This document shows positions 54,309 to 64,000 of a stretch of 64,000 bases of DNA, piece after piece. The notes beneath the pieces were generated by a model. That model was not told the DNA's origin. It ran no database searches and saw only the letters and a list, made by a program, of their open reading frames with translations. This stretch comes from Monocercomonoides exilis. Its lineage: Eukaryota; Preaxostyla; Oxymonadida; Polymastigidae. The DNA lies in NCBI GenBank assembly GCA_001643675.2, contig LSRY02000044.1, positions 456,501-520,500 on the forward strand, given 5' to 3'. Each line of letters begins with the position of its first letter. Positions within the stretch are counted from its first letter, which is position 1. The translations under genes were made by a program, and so were the position numbers.

Positions 54309-55505
54309 GGTTAGAAAACCAAATTATAATTAATATTTCAAATAATAAAGCATCAATTGTGAATGATTTTTCAAAGTAATATGCTGTCTCAAACATTCGT
54401 TTTGATGTATATTTCTTTCACGAAATTGTTTGTTTTCAAAAGGAAAATCATAATTTTCCAATATCATGCAAGGATGTTAATAAATAAAATAAAGGTTTTA
54501 AAATTTAGACAAATAAGACTTCTATCAACAACAATAAAATGTTTCATAAGTGCACAAAATACGACCATGAACGAAACATGTAAAACATTCTGACGTTTGA
54601 CATGCCAAATGAAATAACTGACTTACATCTAGTTCAATATTTTGGTGAGAAATGCAATTTTTTAAAAAAAAGAAAAAGAAAAAGAAAAAGAAAAAGAAAA
54701 GAAAGAAAGAAAAGAAAAGAAATGAAGAAAGAAATTCACTTTTTGTTGTTTATTTGAATTGAAAATGAATGGGGTACCGACATTGAAATCATTTTTGGAA
54801 TTTTATGATCAACTGACTGTCAGTGAAGGTCGTGACATTGGATAAAATATGAAATAAATAATCATAGCTAATTATTTGTGTTATTTCGAGTTTTAGTCAC
54901 GAATTAAAAATTAACACAGTTATTCAGATGTTATCAAGAAATACTTAAATCTCCAGGAAGTTTTTTTTTTAAACCGTTGAATAGAAATATTTTTTTGTAG
55001 AGATATGGTTGTGGCCATGATCGAAAATGTTTTTATTTGTGTAATTTTATTTCTAAAATTTGAAAATTTTCATTTTGGGTTTTGAAAGAAAGTTTGAGTT
55101 ATCTTTGTTTGTTATATCCACAATTTCTTATAATTGTGTGATAATTTTTGAAATCATCACTTTTTTCGAAGCGTTGATTTTTCAAATGTCATATTTCTTT
55201 GGAGAGGAATTAATATTCGAAAGAAAAAAATCATGGAAAATTTATAAAAAATGCTGAGATTTTAATCATGTTGAAATTATTTTTGAAAGGAGGAACAACT
55301 TTAAAGTGTTCATTTGTCAGTATTCAAAGTGAATTCCCAAACCGAAATTTTTGTATGAAAAAATATGAATTTAAAAACAATCACCCAAATGTATTTTCAA
55401 AAACAGTATTATTAAACATTTCTCCAATAACGCCGTTTGTGTGTGTTTGATGAACAGAAAAATCTTTAATTGTGACATCTTCATGTTAAGAAATCAATTA
55501 TTAAT
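54309..55505. other. AT-rich 5' flank of the BEACH gene
   Basis: It should contain the promoter of the giant gene. Apart from an (AAAAAG)n tract and a small palindrome ACTGACTGTCAGT near 54813, nothing stands out. The plus-strand frames here look like chance. Confidence 0.45.
54664..54735. repeat. (AAAAAG)n / (AAAG)n microsatellite
   Basis: Five or so AAAAAG units grade into AAAG and AAAAG units, purine-only on the plus strand for about 70 bases, roughly 360 bp upstream of the BEACH start codon. Confidence 0.9.
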
Positions 55506-55507
55506 TA

Positions 55508-55956
55508 CAGTCAGAACCGGATATAATCACATCGGTTTTTGCACGACTTTTTGTGACTATATCCGATTGTGATTTTACACGATGCTGAGTTACACAGAAA
55601 AAAATAAAAAATGATTAATTAATTAATTAATTTTGGGTCGATTTTTTCATTTTTGGAAATTCTTTTCAAAAACACTTTTTTCAATAAAAATGACAATTTT
55701 TCATGTTTTATTATGTTATTTTGACTTATTTGAGCACATTTTTGAAAACTCGAAAAATTGAGATTTTTGATCAAAAAACCGTTTTTCATTGAAAAAATCA
55801 CCCATTATAATTTAAAATGTGATTATATATTTTCATCCCTGTGATTATATTCGATGGAAAATGAATGAAAAATGGGCCAAAAATGTCGATGCATGGAAAA
55901 ATGTGACTATAAACGAATGTGATTGTATTCGATGTGATTATATCCGGTTTAGACTG
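55508..55956. mobile_element. MITE-like element, pogo/mariner type, 449 bp
   Basis: The left end CAGTCAGAACCGGATATAAT and the right end, the complement of CAGTCTAAACCGGATATAAT, form terminal inverted repeats of about 27 bp with two mismatches. Both ends are flanked by TA (55506-55507 and 55957-55958), the expected target-site duplication of Tc1/mariner/pogo elements, whose repeats often begin CAGTC. Inside are further copies of the end motif TGTGAYTRTATYCG at 55552, 55840, 55902 and 55918, besides the one in the right end at 55933; these may be transposase binding sites. No transposase frame is present, so it is non-autonomous. Confidence 0.8.
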
Positions 55957-55958
55957 TA

Positions 55959-57799
55959 TTTGAATCAAAACTGCAAAATGATGAACATTGAGAAAAAATA
56001 TTAAGAATTTAACAAAATCAAGAGTTTGTCGTTTCATAAAACTGAATCGTTGATCTCACTTTGTGGAATGTCAGCGTTTGATCGATTGAAGCTTTTTCTC
56101 ACTCGTTACCTTTCTGTATTTGCTCTCATGTTTATTTCCCTTATTTCCTTTCGCTATATCTCCTTTTTTGAAGAAAATGCAATTTCTTTATAAAAAATGT
56201 CCCATCTTCTTCAGTCAAGCAGTGGGAATCAATGACAACGTTTGTCAGCCAACAGGCAATCTTAGCATCCATTGAGAGATTTTCTCTTCCTCCTGTGTAT
56301 TTATCTGAAAGTAAAAGCTATAACATTTTCATCCTCACAAAGAACCACTCAGCGGGGATTCTTTTTCTAGCCAATACAGAATTGAATTTTTTTGATATTT
56401 TCTTTCACTTTTCCGGAAAACAATGAGGAGGAGAAAGCTGCTTGAGAAAACTAATTAATGTTAAGCAAAGAATCATTTGTGTTTGCATACAATGATGTGG
56501 ATTATGAGTCTGAAGATGACATTGCAGAAGCAGAAGAGGAAGAATAAGATAAAAATGTTAACGACGAAGACGAAGTGGATGAAGAGGAAGAGAAAAAGGA
56601 AAAGGAGGAAGAAGAAGAAATGCATTTTTGAAGAAGATATTCCAAACAAAGAAGGACAAGTATTAAAATAATGAGAAAAGATTTTCGGAAACTTGTTTGT
56701 TTAGAAATTCTTTCGGATTTGTGTTATTATATTCAGCTCGAGAAAATAGCTTTGACATCCTTAATCTTCAAGAATAGCCCAGCTTTCGCTTTCATTATTA
56801 ATACAACTTCCGCTTTTTTCATTGTCTGTTTTCTTGAGATACCCAATGTATCTTTTCATCCCTTGTCTGAAAAGAGATACATGATGAATTCCTCCTGATA
56901 CAGCGTCTGACACAACGGAGCTTTGCGAATCGACCATTCTGAAACGGCCACTTCATTCTTCATTCAATTGACTAAATGATTATCTTCAAAAAACTGCTTT
57001 TCGTCATCGTATGCTATTGGTGGGCAAGGAACTTTCACTGTCGCAGTATCTACCAACAAAGCAACAGATGGAAAATCTCTGCATGGGCAAAAGGGAGGCC
57101 TTGGAGACTCTGAAAAGAGCTTCTCTTAAACGTGCACTAGATATGGTTCAATTTTATCAATGCAGTTTCACGCCATTGTGCTTGATATTTTCAAATTTTC
57201 AGCTATCTTTTAAATAGTGGTTCGACTTTATAGCCATCCAAGATAGATAATTATCTGATCGTGAACTGTTAGCATCTCTAGAGATCCCCTCTTTGGAACA
57301 GTGCTCATATCAGATTTGACAAGATTGCCAAGTTCTATCAAAAACAATTTTGGCAAACTGAATTGTTCATCAGTTTTGACATCAATTAATGATGAAAACA
57401 ATTCACCAAACGATATTTCTTTTTCCTCTTCTTCCTTTAGTGATTGAACTTCACTTTTTTTAATGTGAAAAATCTGTATTTCCCTTCTTATTTGTAGTGT
57501 TTTGTAATTAGAAAGCTTTTTTCCTTTTCTGTTCCTATTTTCATTTAACATTTGGGGCAATATTTTTCATTTCAAACATTTTCTTTTAAAAATTATTCAT
57601 TTTTTCATTGACTTTTTTATATCAAAAAACACAATAAAAATGGGTTTCTTTTTTGACATTCATTAAATGTGACAAAACTTTTCGTAATAGCATCTATGAT
57701 GGAAACTTGCAGATAAGAAAAACCATTTTATTTTGATATTTGAGAAAGTGAAATAAAGTTATGAGTCAATCGATTTTATTATGCTTTGTACATAAATAG
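55959..57799. other. Region of coding-like fragments, probably gene debris
   Basis: Several short frames carry gene-like text but none connects: plus-strand 56232-56426 (LPPVYLSESKSYNIFILTK), an acidic patch at 56461-56630 (FAYNDVDYESEDDIAEAEE, then a stop, then more Glu codons in the same frame), and about 57000-57130 (AIGGQGTFTVAVSTNK). Stops and frame changes between them suggest a decayed gene. A complete gene with very many introns is less likely. Confidence 0.35.
57228..57560 (-). CDS. Hypothetical open frame of 110 codons, possible exon
   Basis: A Lys/Glu-rich frame long for such AT-rich DNA, with text like EEEEKEISFGELFSSLID and FSLPKLFLIELGNLVK. No family was recognised and no matching neighbour exon was found. 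It may be an exon of an undetected gene or part of the debris around it. Confidence 0.25.
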   Translation of the reverse strand: MPQMLNENRNRKGKKLSNYKTLQIRREIQIFHIKKSEVQSLKEEEEKEISFGELFSSLIDVKTDEQFSLPKLFLIELGNLVKSDMSTVPKRGSLEMLTVHDQIIIYLGWL

Positions 57800-58549
57800 C
57801 TTGAAAGTCCGTATTTCCCCCCATATGGCTTTGATGTGTCGTTAAAAGACTATTACAATCTCTTTTTACCAAACGACCCATTCTATGAATTGTCCACAAC
57901 GAATACAAATGAGAAGAGAGTGTACTATAATGGTAATTGCCTTCAACATGCAGAAAAGATGGGGTGGCTGAAAGAGGGAATGAATGTTCGGTATATTGTG
58001 GTGAGTGGGAATGATTCGAGCAATCTGTGTGGGATGAGTGTGCCAGCACCTTGCATGACCGTGGGGCATGCAGTGGGGTCGAGCATGGTGCAGCTGAGCT
58101 CAACAATCACGTTGCTAAGTGGGAGGCATGTGAGTGAAGGGGCGACAATCAATGTTGGAGAGAAAAAAATAAGCATTGTGGGGAAAGGGAAGACAGTGAG
58201 TGTGATTTGAAGGAATTTGCATTCTCCGACTTCATCAACACTGTTCAGCGTGATGAGAGGCCAGTTGGAGGCAATGTCTGTTGAAGTACAAATATCTTCG
58301 CTGATTGAAATTTTGATAAACTCCAGTTCTGAAGGAGATTGTTCAATATTTAAATACGTATTTGTTCTGGCTCTGCCAAAGCCTCCAACAAATGCAGTTT
58401 TGATGAGAAAACTCGATTTAGCTGTAGACCCTCAAATATCAAGTCTAGCCACTCAGATGGTGCTGCATTCCATGTCCACTCCTGGATGCGAATTTATATT
58501 AACAACATGCTTTATGCTTTTCAGTTTTCATCAAAAATGTGCATGTTAA
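57800..58549 (+). pseudogene. Broken relative of the beta-helix/pseudokinase family
   Basis: The first frame (57800-58210) contains IVVSGNDSSNLCGMSVPAPC, the same cysteine motif as the first readable residues of the gene at position 1 (VSSVDGSNGKQCGTNTLPC), followed by rungs such as STITLLSGRHVSEGATI and ISIVGKGKT. It stops with TGA at 58210; the beta-helix text resumes in another frame (SSTLFSVMRGQLEAMSVE) to 58549, then ends. No start codon precedes it in frame and no membrane or kinase part follows. It is therefore a truncated, frameshifted copy; an intron at the break is possible but would remove the LFSV motif. Confidence 0.75.
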
Positions 58550-60733
58550 ATTGAGATTTTCTTTCTTTCTTTTTTTTTTCTTTTCTTTTTTTTTTTGTTA
58601 GAACTATGAAAAATATAAATACATTTTTGTTTGATTTTGTTTTCAAATCATGTAAACTTCCATATAAGCGTTCTAAGAGCGTTTGCAAACGTGTTGACAT
58701 TCATTCGCATCTTTTCAAAAACAAAGCAAAACACAAGTTTCGTTTTATTTTTGATTTTTCTGTGAACACCTTGCAAAAGAAAGTGAAAAATAAGTAATGA
58801 AACAAACAAAATGAACAAAAAACTGAACTGAACATAAAATGGATCATGGAATGAAAAGATAAACAAACAACACAAATGAGAAATAAAGAGCATTCATTGT
58901 ATGAAATCTTTCAAAAAAAATTACAAGACAGTTTTTCGTGAATTTTCAAAGATAATTCTATCTCATTATGCATTGCATCTTTCAAATTTCAGGTTGTTTT
59001 TACCTCTCCTCTTCCTCCTCCATCAACCGTTTCAAAAAGTTCCACACACGTATGTGTTTTCCACTTCTTCTACTATCTTCGCTTTTTTAAAAGATAACTT
59101 CCCCTCAATCTCTTTCATTGAACACATCAACTCCTATTGCCGATGCCACTTCTTGAGGTATATGACCATTCAGAATCTCCTTATCTTTTCTCGCAAGTTC
59201 AGAAAGTGCTAATCCTTTCCTCTACTTCTCTTCTCACCACAATTCATCCATTCCTCCTTTTCTCTTTTGACTTCACTCATTTCTTCAGCTCCTTTCAACT
59301 GTATCCCTTCTCTGAAACGAGCGGCTGGTTTCTCTTTCATCACAGACAAAGTATATCTCGATGTCGTTCCTTCAATCTCAATGTGTGTAAATTTGTCACT
59401 AACAAATACTCCTTTGAACCTTTCATTTTCCCACTGCGACATCTTTTCAGTATTATCTTTTTTTTCTTCCTCTTCACATTATTTTCCATCAAAACACGAA
59501 TGTTAATAATGGATAATACATTATTCTCCAATTTTCCACTGCACACCGATTCTTTATTGTTGCTTCTGTCTTCTGTATCCATTTTATTCCTCAGCAGCGA
59601 TGAGCATCCAATCATCTATTTGACAACTTATCTCCTTTACGAATTCATCTTGCATCTCTTGAAGCATATAATTAACCGCCAATTTCCTCTTTCTCCTCTT
59701 CTCCTTCGATTCTGCAGTCTTGTCTTGTCCATCTTTTCTTCTCATCCAGCTTCTTCATGACTTCGGCAAAACATCAATAACGCAGAATGCTCTCTTTCAC
59801 TTAGCTTCGCTTCCTTCCTTTGAAAAACAACATAACATCCATCGATCACATTATCAACGGTTCGGTGAGGAATGTGAAAAAATAAAGAATATATTCAAAT
59901 AATATAATAATTATTATCAACAATCAATTGAAATATGAAACACATTCACCTTTGAAAATCGTTGTTTTTTATATTGAACAAAATGCTTCAACAATAATTG
60001 TGTGTGTGTACGCAAGAATTTGTTCAGAATATTGAATCAGTTTAAAATCGAGAAATATTTCTTTAACCAGTGTAAATTTTCTCGAGCAAACAGTGACATA
60101 AACATTCTTTCTTCAACCATTTCATTGCTAATAATGTTTGTTCATCAGAAAGCTAAAAAATTGAATTTTTGAATTTTGCGATCACAACAAAAAAATTATG
60201 GGTATCTTGAAAAGAAATTAAATTTTAAATTTTTGTTGGAAAAATTACGACTTTTTCCATCAGCAGTTTGTTTTCATAAATAATTTGAATAAATGATATT
60301 TTAATTTTTTTTATCAATAACTCTTTTCCGAACTGGAACAAAATTGACCTGTACCAAACATTGATTAGATGAAAATGTCAACTTTAACAGACGAGTTGAT
60401 TCCCATTGATCTGGAAGAAACCAAGAAAAAGGGCAAGTTCTTTTATCTCCGCTTGTTCTTTCTTTTTCTTTTAACTCATATTCGTTTCTTTCAGAATCAT
60501 TGAGATTGATGGTTTTTCTTTTTTCTTTTTCATTTTCATTTTCTTCAAAAGTCGAATCATCGTCTATTTCTATTTCTTCTCTTTCTTCTAATAGCAATAA
60601 TGAATGTTATCGGTTTTTCTCTTGATCTGAATGCTAAGAAAATCGTTCGCAGTATGTGTCGTCTGATTCTGTTGAGTCTTCGAAAAATGATAAATAATGG
60701 AAATGAAAAAGTGAAAAAAATGTTCTATTCATG
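58550..60733. other. AT-rich region with one mixed-composition patch
   Basis: Between 58990 and 59830 the DNA is richer in C and T and gives several overlapping frames on both strands. The minus-strand text (FKGVFVSDKFTHIEIEG, then KGAEEMSEVKREKEEW, 59209-59442) reads most like protein, but stops interrupt it on both sides. I regard it as another decayed gene of unknown family. The rest is simple AT-rich spacer with poly-T. Confidence 0.3.
60301..60597 (-). CDS. Hypothetical 98-codon frame beside the transposase relic
   Basis: An acidic then basic frame (KTINLNDSERNEYELKEKER, then CPFSWFLPDQWESTRLL) downstream of the transposase relic on the same strand. Harbinger elements usually carry a second, Myb-like gene, and this could be its remnant, but the characteristic tryptophan spacing is not visible. 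Function unknown. Confidence 0.25.
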   Translation of the reverse strand: MLLEEREEIEIDDDSTFEENENEKEKRKTINLNDSERNEYELKEKERTSGDKRTCPFSWFLPDQWESTRLLKLTFSSNQCLVQVNFVPVRKRVIDKKN

Positions 60734-61869
60734 CTAAAAAGAACAATATGTGTGCAAAAACAAAAATAAACCAATTCTTTGTATTGGCTTTGAATATTCA
60801 AAAGTTGAAAACTCATTTGCAAAATTAAGGTTTTTTCTTTGCCTTTCTAAAAATTGCTCGTTTGCTTTCTTTTTCTCTTCACATTTTTGATAAAATTGAG
60901 TGTGAAGTTCAAAAATAATTAACTCATTCGCCTCACAGTCTGATTTCGTAAAAGGATTCTGTAAAATGTGAAAATTGGTTAGACAAACTGAAACAATTAA
61001 AAAGTTTTCAACTGTTTTAATATCCATCGGACATTTTTAACTGAATACTGTAAATAATGTTTTTAATCGTCCAAAAAACCTTTCCACAATAACTCTGAAC
61101 TTTGATAGAAATGGTGTTCCACGTGGTTTTGTAATTATTGCTCCCAGTTCCGCTTTTGCTCCCATATAGGCTGAGTCTGTTATGATTTTTGAACGTTGAA
61201 GAAGTTGAAAAAAGTTTGGAAAGTGATTTTTGAAAATTTCAGAGTCATGGATGCTTCCTGGGTAGAAATCGTGATTGTGCTAACTAATCCGTTCCTTGCA
61301 ATGACTCCAATTTCAACTTGAACACAGTAAGAATGATGTTATTTACTTAAAATTTTCATTCCATCTGCCAATTTTCCACTTGGCCTGTTTATAGGCACAA
61401 TTGTGCAATCCACAATTAAACCAACCTCCTGCAACATTTTTGTACTTTTTTTCGAAAAATCAAAAGTCAATTAACAAGTGTATCTTATATGTGTCCGACA
61501 GTGCTATGTAATAACTGAGTAACTGAGCTATGTGATTTATAAAATGGATGTCAGCAGTTCTGCCATTGACGTTGAGCCTTAATGAAGGAAGTTGAGTAAA
61601 ATAAAAAGCTGTTTTTCAATATTTTGTGTTGCCTTTAGCTTACCACGATGATGATGTAATTCGTTATCAAGAAGAAGAAGCAACAAATCAAATTCTGTTC
61701 TTGTGAAACCTGTCAAGCGGAAAAATCCGTGAATGGAATCTTCACTTTTTTGACTAGCTTTTTCTATTAAGGAATTTTTTTTCTTTTCCGGAGTTATTGG
61801 CGTATGCGACGGAAGCGTTATTCTTTTTTCTGCACGATCAAGAACCTCCAAAAAATTCAATCGTTCCAT
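60734..61869 (-). pseudogene. Decayed PIF/Harbinger-type (DDE_4, HARBI1-like) transposase
   Basis: The N-terminal part (61579-61869) has FFRLTGFTRTEFDLLLLLLD and EKQLFILLNFL, the helix region before the catalytic domain. After stops, the catalytic pieces follow in changing frames: GLIVDCTIVPINRPSG (first Asp, near 61410), YCVQVEIGVIARNGL, PGSIHDSEIF after a frameshift, IITDSAYMGAKAE (second Asp) and VIVERFFGRLKTLF (Glu). A last open frame (60734-61027) gives FLIVSVCLTNFHILQNPF, the usual C-terminal helix. All three catalytic acids can be seen, but several stops and at least one frameshift mean no active enzyme. Clear terminal repeats and a 3-bp target duplication were not found by eye. Confidence 0.75.
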
Positions 61870-62885
61870 GACAAATATATATTTTCAAAATTTCAATAGA
61901 TCTCACACCATTTTTTGTTCATTCAACTTTATGATCGATCAACCAGTATTTGAAGTTTTAAAATTGATTGAGTCATTTTGAAAAATTATTTGTAATATCG
62001 AAATTTTATAAAACTTATTTCAATTCAGTTCAGCTTTTTCCAATTGAAAAAATTTATTTAAAATAGGTCTAATTTTTCAAACAAAATCAAGAAATAGCTT
62101 CAATTTGGCTGAAGATGGGGGAAACAGCGCAATGGATAGAAATTGCAGCACAAGTGCAATACAGCTTATGAAAGGGAGAATATATGCTTATTGTCAGCGC
62201 TTTTGCGAGTTTTATTCATCTGAAAGGATTTGAAGCCTTGTGCCTCGCAAACCGAGCTGGAAGAATGAGTCTTTTTTTGATTCCTATATTTTGATGAGAT
62301 GATTGCACTGGGATGTTGGGCAGTGCTTTTGGTTGATATTGGCGTGTTTGGTCGTATTTTATGTTTTTACTCATCCCTGGCCCTTCTGAACAGAAGGAGC
62401 CTTTCCAAAAGGCGCACATGCAGCGGTGCAGAAAGAGCAGCTTTCTTCGTGTTTTTTGATGCGAACTCCTTCAGAAAAAAGGAAAAGAAAGAAAAGCATC
62501 TGCAGCGAGGCAGAAAATGCACAGCTGAGCATGTCAGGAAGCGTGTTTTTGTCGCTTTTCTTTTTTGTTCATATGTATTTTTGAAGCAGAAAAAACAAGC
62601 AAAAGAAAAAATACAAGCAATAATAAAGTTCTTTTTTTTTTTTCAACTTGGTGGATGGATGCCTTTGAGCAAGTCCCAGAAGAATCAGCGCACGATGACG
62701 CATCTGCTCCTCTCCCTCTCTCTCTCTTTCTCACTTCGTCCAGCAAATGGCTGGTGACACTTCAGAAAGGCCATGCTTCGGAAGGGGTGATTGCAAGAGC
62801 CAGAAAGCAAGCATCGCCACACGCTCTGGCATTCCCTCCTTCTGTGTGTGCATGTGTGTGCGTGCAACACCACGTTCATTCATCC
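61870..62885. other. Spacer rising in GC, no gene recognised
   Basis: The first 230 bases are AT-rich. From about 62100 the composition becomes mixed, with short plus-strand coding-like text (about 62115-62290) broken by a stop, and a CTCTCT run at 62709-62731. It contains the 3' flank of the GC-rich gene on the right. A structured RNA is possible but I could not support one. Confidence 0.35.
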
Positions 62886-64000
62886 TCAGTCTGGCCATCC
62901 GAAGTGGAAGGCACGCGCAGCAGCAGATGCCCTGCCCATCTGCCCCAGCTGGCTCTGCAGCTCCCGCACACGCCCCAGCACCGCTGCATTCTCCTCCCCC
63001 TCCTTCCCTCCTCTGCACGCCCCTGCCTGCAGCAGCCCCAGGATCTCCCGCTCCAGCTCCTCTGCCCGCGCCACATCTGCGTCTGCCCCGTCCAGCACCT
63101 TCACCATCCCTGCCATCCCCGCCTCTCCGCCTCCTCCCCGCCTCTCCCTGCCTCCGTCCCTCCCATGCTCCATGCGGCTTCCTCCCTCCCTCGCCACCGC
63201 CTCCCAAAGGCACCCCCTGCTGCCCGAAAGCGGCTGCCACGCCCCGCACTCCTCCGAATACACACACCGCAGCACCCTCCGCCAACCCTCCCCGCCACAC
63301 ACACCCTCGCACTCAGCCACAACCACTGGCACAACCCCTCCTCCTCCTTCCTTCCCTCCCACCCCCTTCTTCCTCTTTCTCACCACCTTCACATCCACAA
63401 GCCGATACCTCCCCTCCCTCTTCTCCCCTCCCTTCCCCAGCCCTTCCCTCCTCTCCCCCACACAGCACCTGCCCGCCCCAAACAGCCCCTGCCACTTCCC
63501 CCGAATCCGGCTCAGCACATCCGATGGCGGCTCAGAAGAAGGGGCAGATGCCAAGTCCTGCGCCTCTGCTTCCAGACCGAAGCACGGCCTCAGCGATGCC
63601 CGAAACACAAGCACTGCCGAGCCTTGTGCTGTCTCCTCCTTCTCCTTCTCCTCCTCCTCCTCCTTTTCCTCCGCATCCTCCTCTGCCAACCCTTTCCTTT
63701 CTCGCTCCACTGCCTTCGCTATCGCAGACCTCGCATCCACCGACCACACCCACACCTCCAGCGACGAGTCAACTCCAATCACCACACATCGCCTCCTTCT
63801 TCCTCCCTCTTCCTCCTCTTCCTCGTTTTCCTCCTCTTCCTCCGCTTCCATTGTCTGCACAGACACCCAGCACAGCCGGCCCATCACAAACGGAACACAA
63901 ACACGGCACCCGCTCCACGTCGACACCACGTGCACCACGCTCCTCCCCTCCCCCAGCTCCCCCTCCAGCTCCCCTCCCCCATCTCCCCCTCCAGACCACT
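62886..64000 (-). CDS. GC-rich gene, 3' part; WD-repeat-like with C-terminal coiled coil
   Basis: The frame is open to the right edge, so the N-terminus is missing; it ends FHFGWPD then TGA at 62886. Visible parts: a WD-blade-like strand set (VVHVVSTWSGCRVCVPFVMG, then CVVIGVDSSLEVWVWSVDA), two acidic runs, a basic Gly-rich middle, a Cys-rich stretch (VAECEGVCGGEGWRRVLRC), and a C-terminal heptad-like helix (AEELEREILGLL, VLGRVRELQSQLGQM). I do not recognise the family. It could be a WD40 subunit of a transport or centrosomal complex, but that is a guess. The coding strand is strongly purine- and G-rich, far above the rest of the window. Confidence 0.6.
   Translation of the reverse strand, partial: WSGGGDGGGELEGELGEGRSVVHVVSTWSGCRVCVPFVMGRLCWVSVQTMEAEEEEENEEEEEEGGRRRRCVVIGVDSSLEVWVWSVDARSAIAKAVERERKGLAEEDAEEKEEEEEKEKEETAQGSAVLVFRASLRPCFGLEAEAQDLASAPSSEPPSDVLSRIRGKWQGLFGAGRCCVGERREGLGKGGEKREGRYRLVDVKVVRKRKKGVGGKEGGGGVVPVVVAECEGVCGGEGWRRVLRCVYSEECGAWQPLSGSRGCLWEAVAREGGSRMEHGRDGGRERRGGGGEAGMAGMVKVLDGADADVARAEELEREILGLLQAGACRGGKEGEENAAVLGRVRELQSQLGQMGRASAAARAFHFGWPD

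Noticed and set aside
58195-58250. An intron (donor GTGTGA) instead of a frameshift in the beta-helix relic
   Set aside because: Removing up to the nearest acceptor would delete the family motif STLFSV, which continues directly in the second frame, so a frameshift fits better.
59137-59760. A 207-codon plus-strand frame rich in Phe, Leu and Ser
   Set aside because: The composition is that of pyrimidine-rich DNA; the opposite strand has more protein-like text and neither is continuous. Not called as a gene.
62299-62757. A 152-codon plus-strand frame
   Set aside because: It runs into poly-T and CT repeats, is rich in Phe/Lys and Ser/Leu runs, and shows no recognisable domain.
1-64000. Alternative genetic code with TAA/TAG as glutamine, known from some oxymonads
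   Set aside because: TAA ends the PDI-like, cofilin, SPRY and HAD genes just after conserved domains, TAG ends the HPS5-like gene, and TGA ends others; all fit the standard code.
1-64000. CRISPR arrays, bacterial operons, rRNA genes or viral genes
   Set aside because: No regularly spaced direct repeats, Shine-Dalgarno-led gene strings, rRNA signatures or capsid/polymerase motifs were seen; the introns and protein families are eukaryotic.

Overview
The window looks like nuclear DNA of a gene-dense, intron-bearing flagellate protist, most likely an oxymonad (Monocercomonoides or Blattamonas type). The signs are a membrane-anchored beta-helix/pseudokinase protein at the left end with a broken relative near 58 kb, very long proteins full of Ser, Glu and Lys runs, AT-rich spacers, short GT-AG introns (about 44-190 bp) with an unusual donor pattern GTNTGN, and use of TAA, TAG and TGA all as stops (so not the UAR=Gln code of some oxymonads). 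The organism assignment is inference.

Layout: 1-3038 (+) the 3' part of a beta-helix/TM/pseudokinase gene; 3039-6663 AT-rich spacer with hairpins; 6664-7807 (-) an ER thioredoxin/PDI-like protein with a CEPC site and C-terminal DDEL; 8150-8738 (-) ADF/cofilin in three exons; 8739-10445 spacer with one coding-like relic; 10446-12211 (-) a five-exon SPRY-domain protein; 12898-22768 (+) a 3266-residue protein whose N-terminus resembles the WD40 region of HPS5 (BLOC-2); 23503-24439 (-) a histone H2A fold joined to the Cys-rich and PBZ C-terminus of the CHFR type; 24966-26169 (-) a six-exon Cof-type HAD phosphatase; 26463-54308 (-) a single-exon 9281-residue PH-BEACH-WD40 protein ending in a FYVE-like zinc finger.

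From 54.3 to 62.9 kb the sequence is mostly gene debris and mobile DNA: a complete 449-bp TA-flanked inverted-repeat element (pogo/mariner-like MITE), fragments of unknown genes, the frameshifted beta-helix relative, and a decayed PIF/Harbinger-type transposase. From 62886 to the right edge (-) a very GC-rich gene, cut by the window edge, begins another gene cluster.

Functionally the intact genes point to endomembrane and cytoskeletal work: BEACH protein and HPS5-like protein (vesicle/lysosome-related trafficking), PDI-like protein (ER folding), cofilin (actin turnover). The H2A-CHFR-PBZ fusion is the most striking item: it would place a poly(ADP-ribose)-reading module directly on a nucleosome core protein. 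Exon joins were worked out by hand from reading frame, splice signals and family alignment from memory; none has transcript support here.
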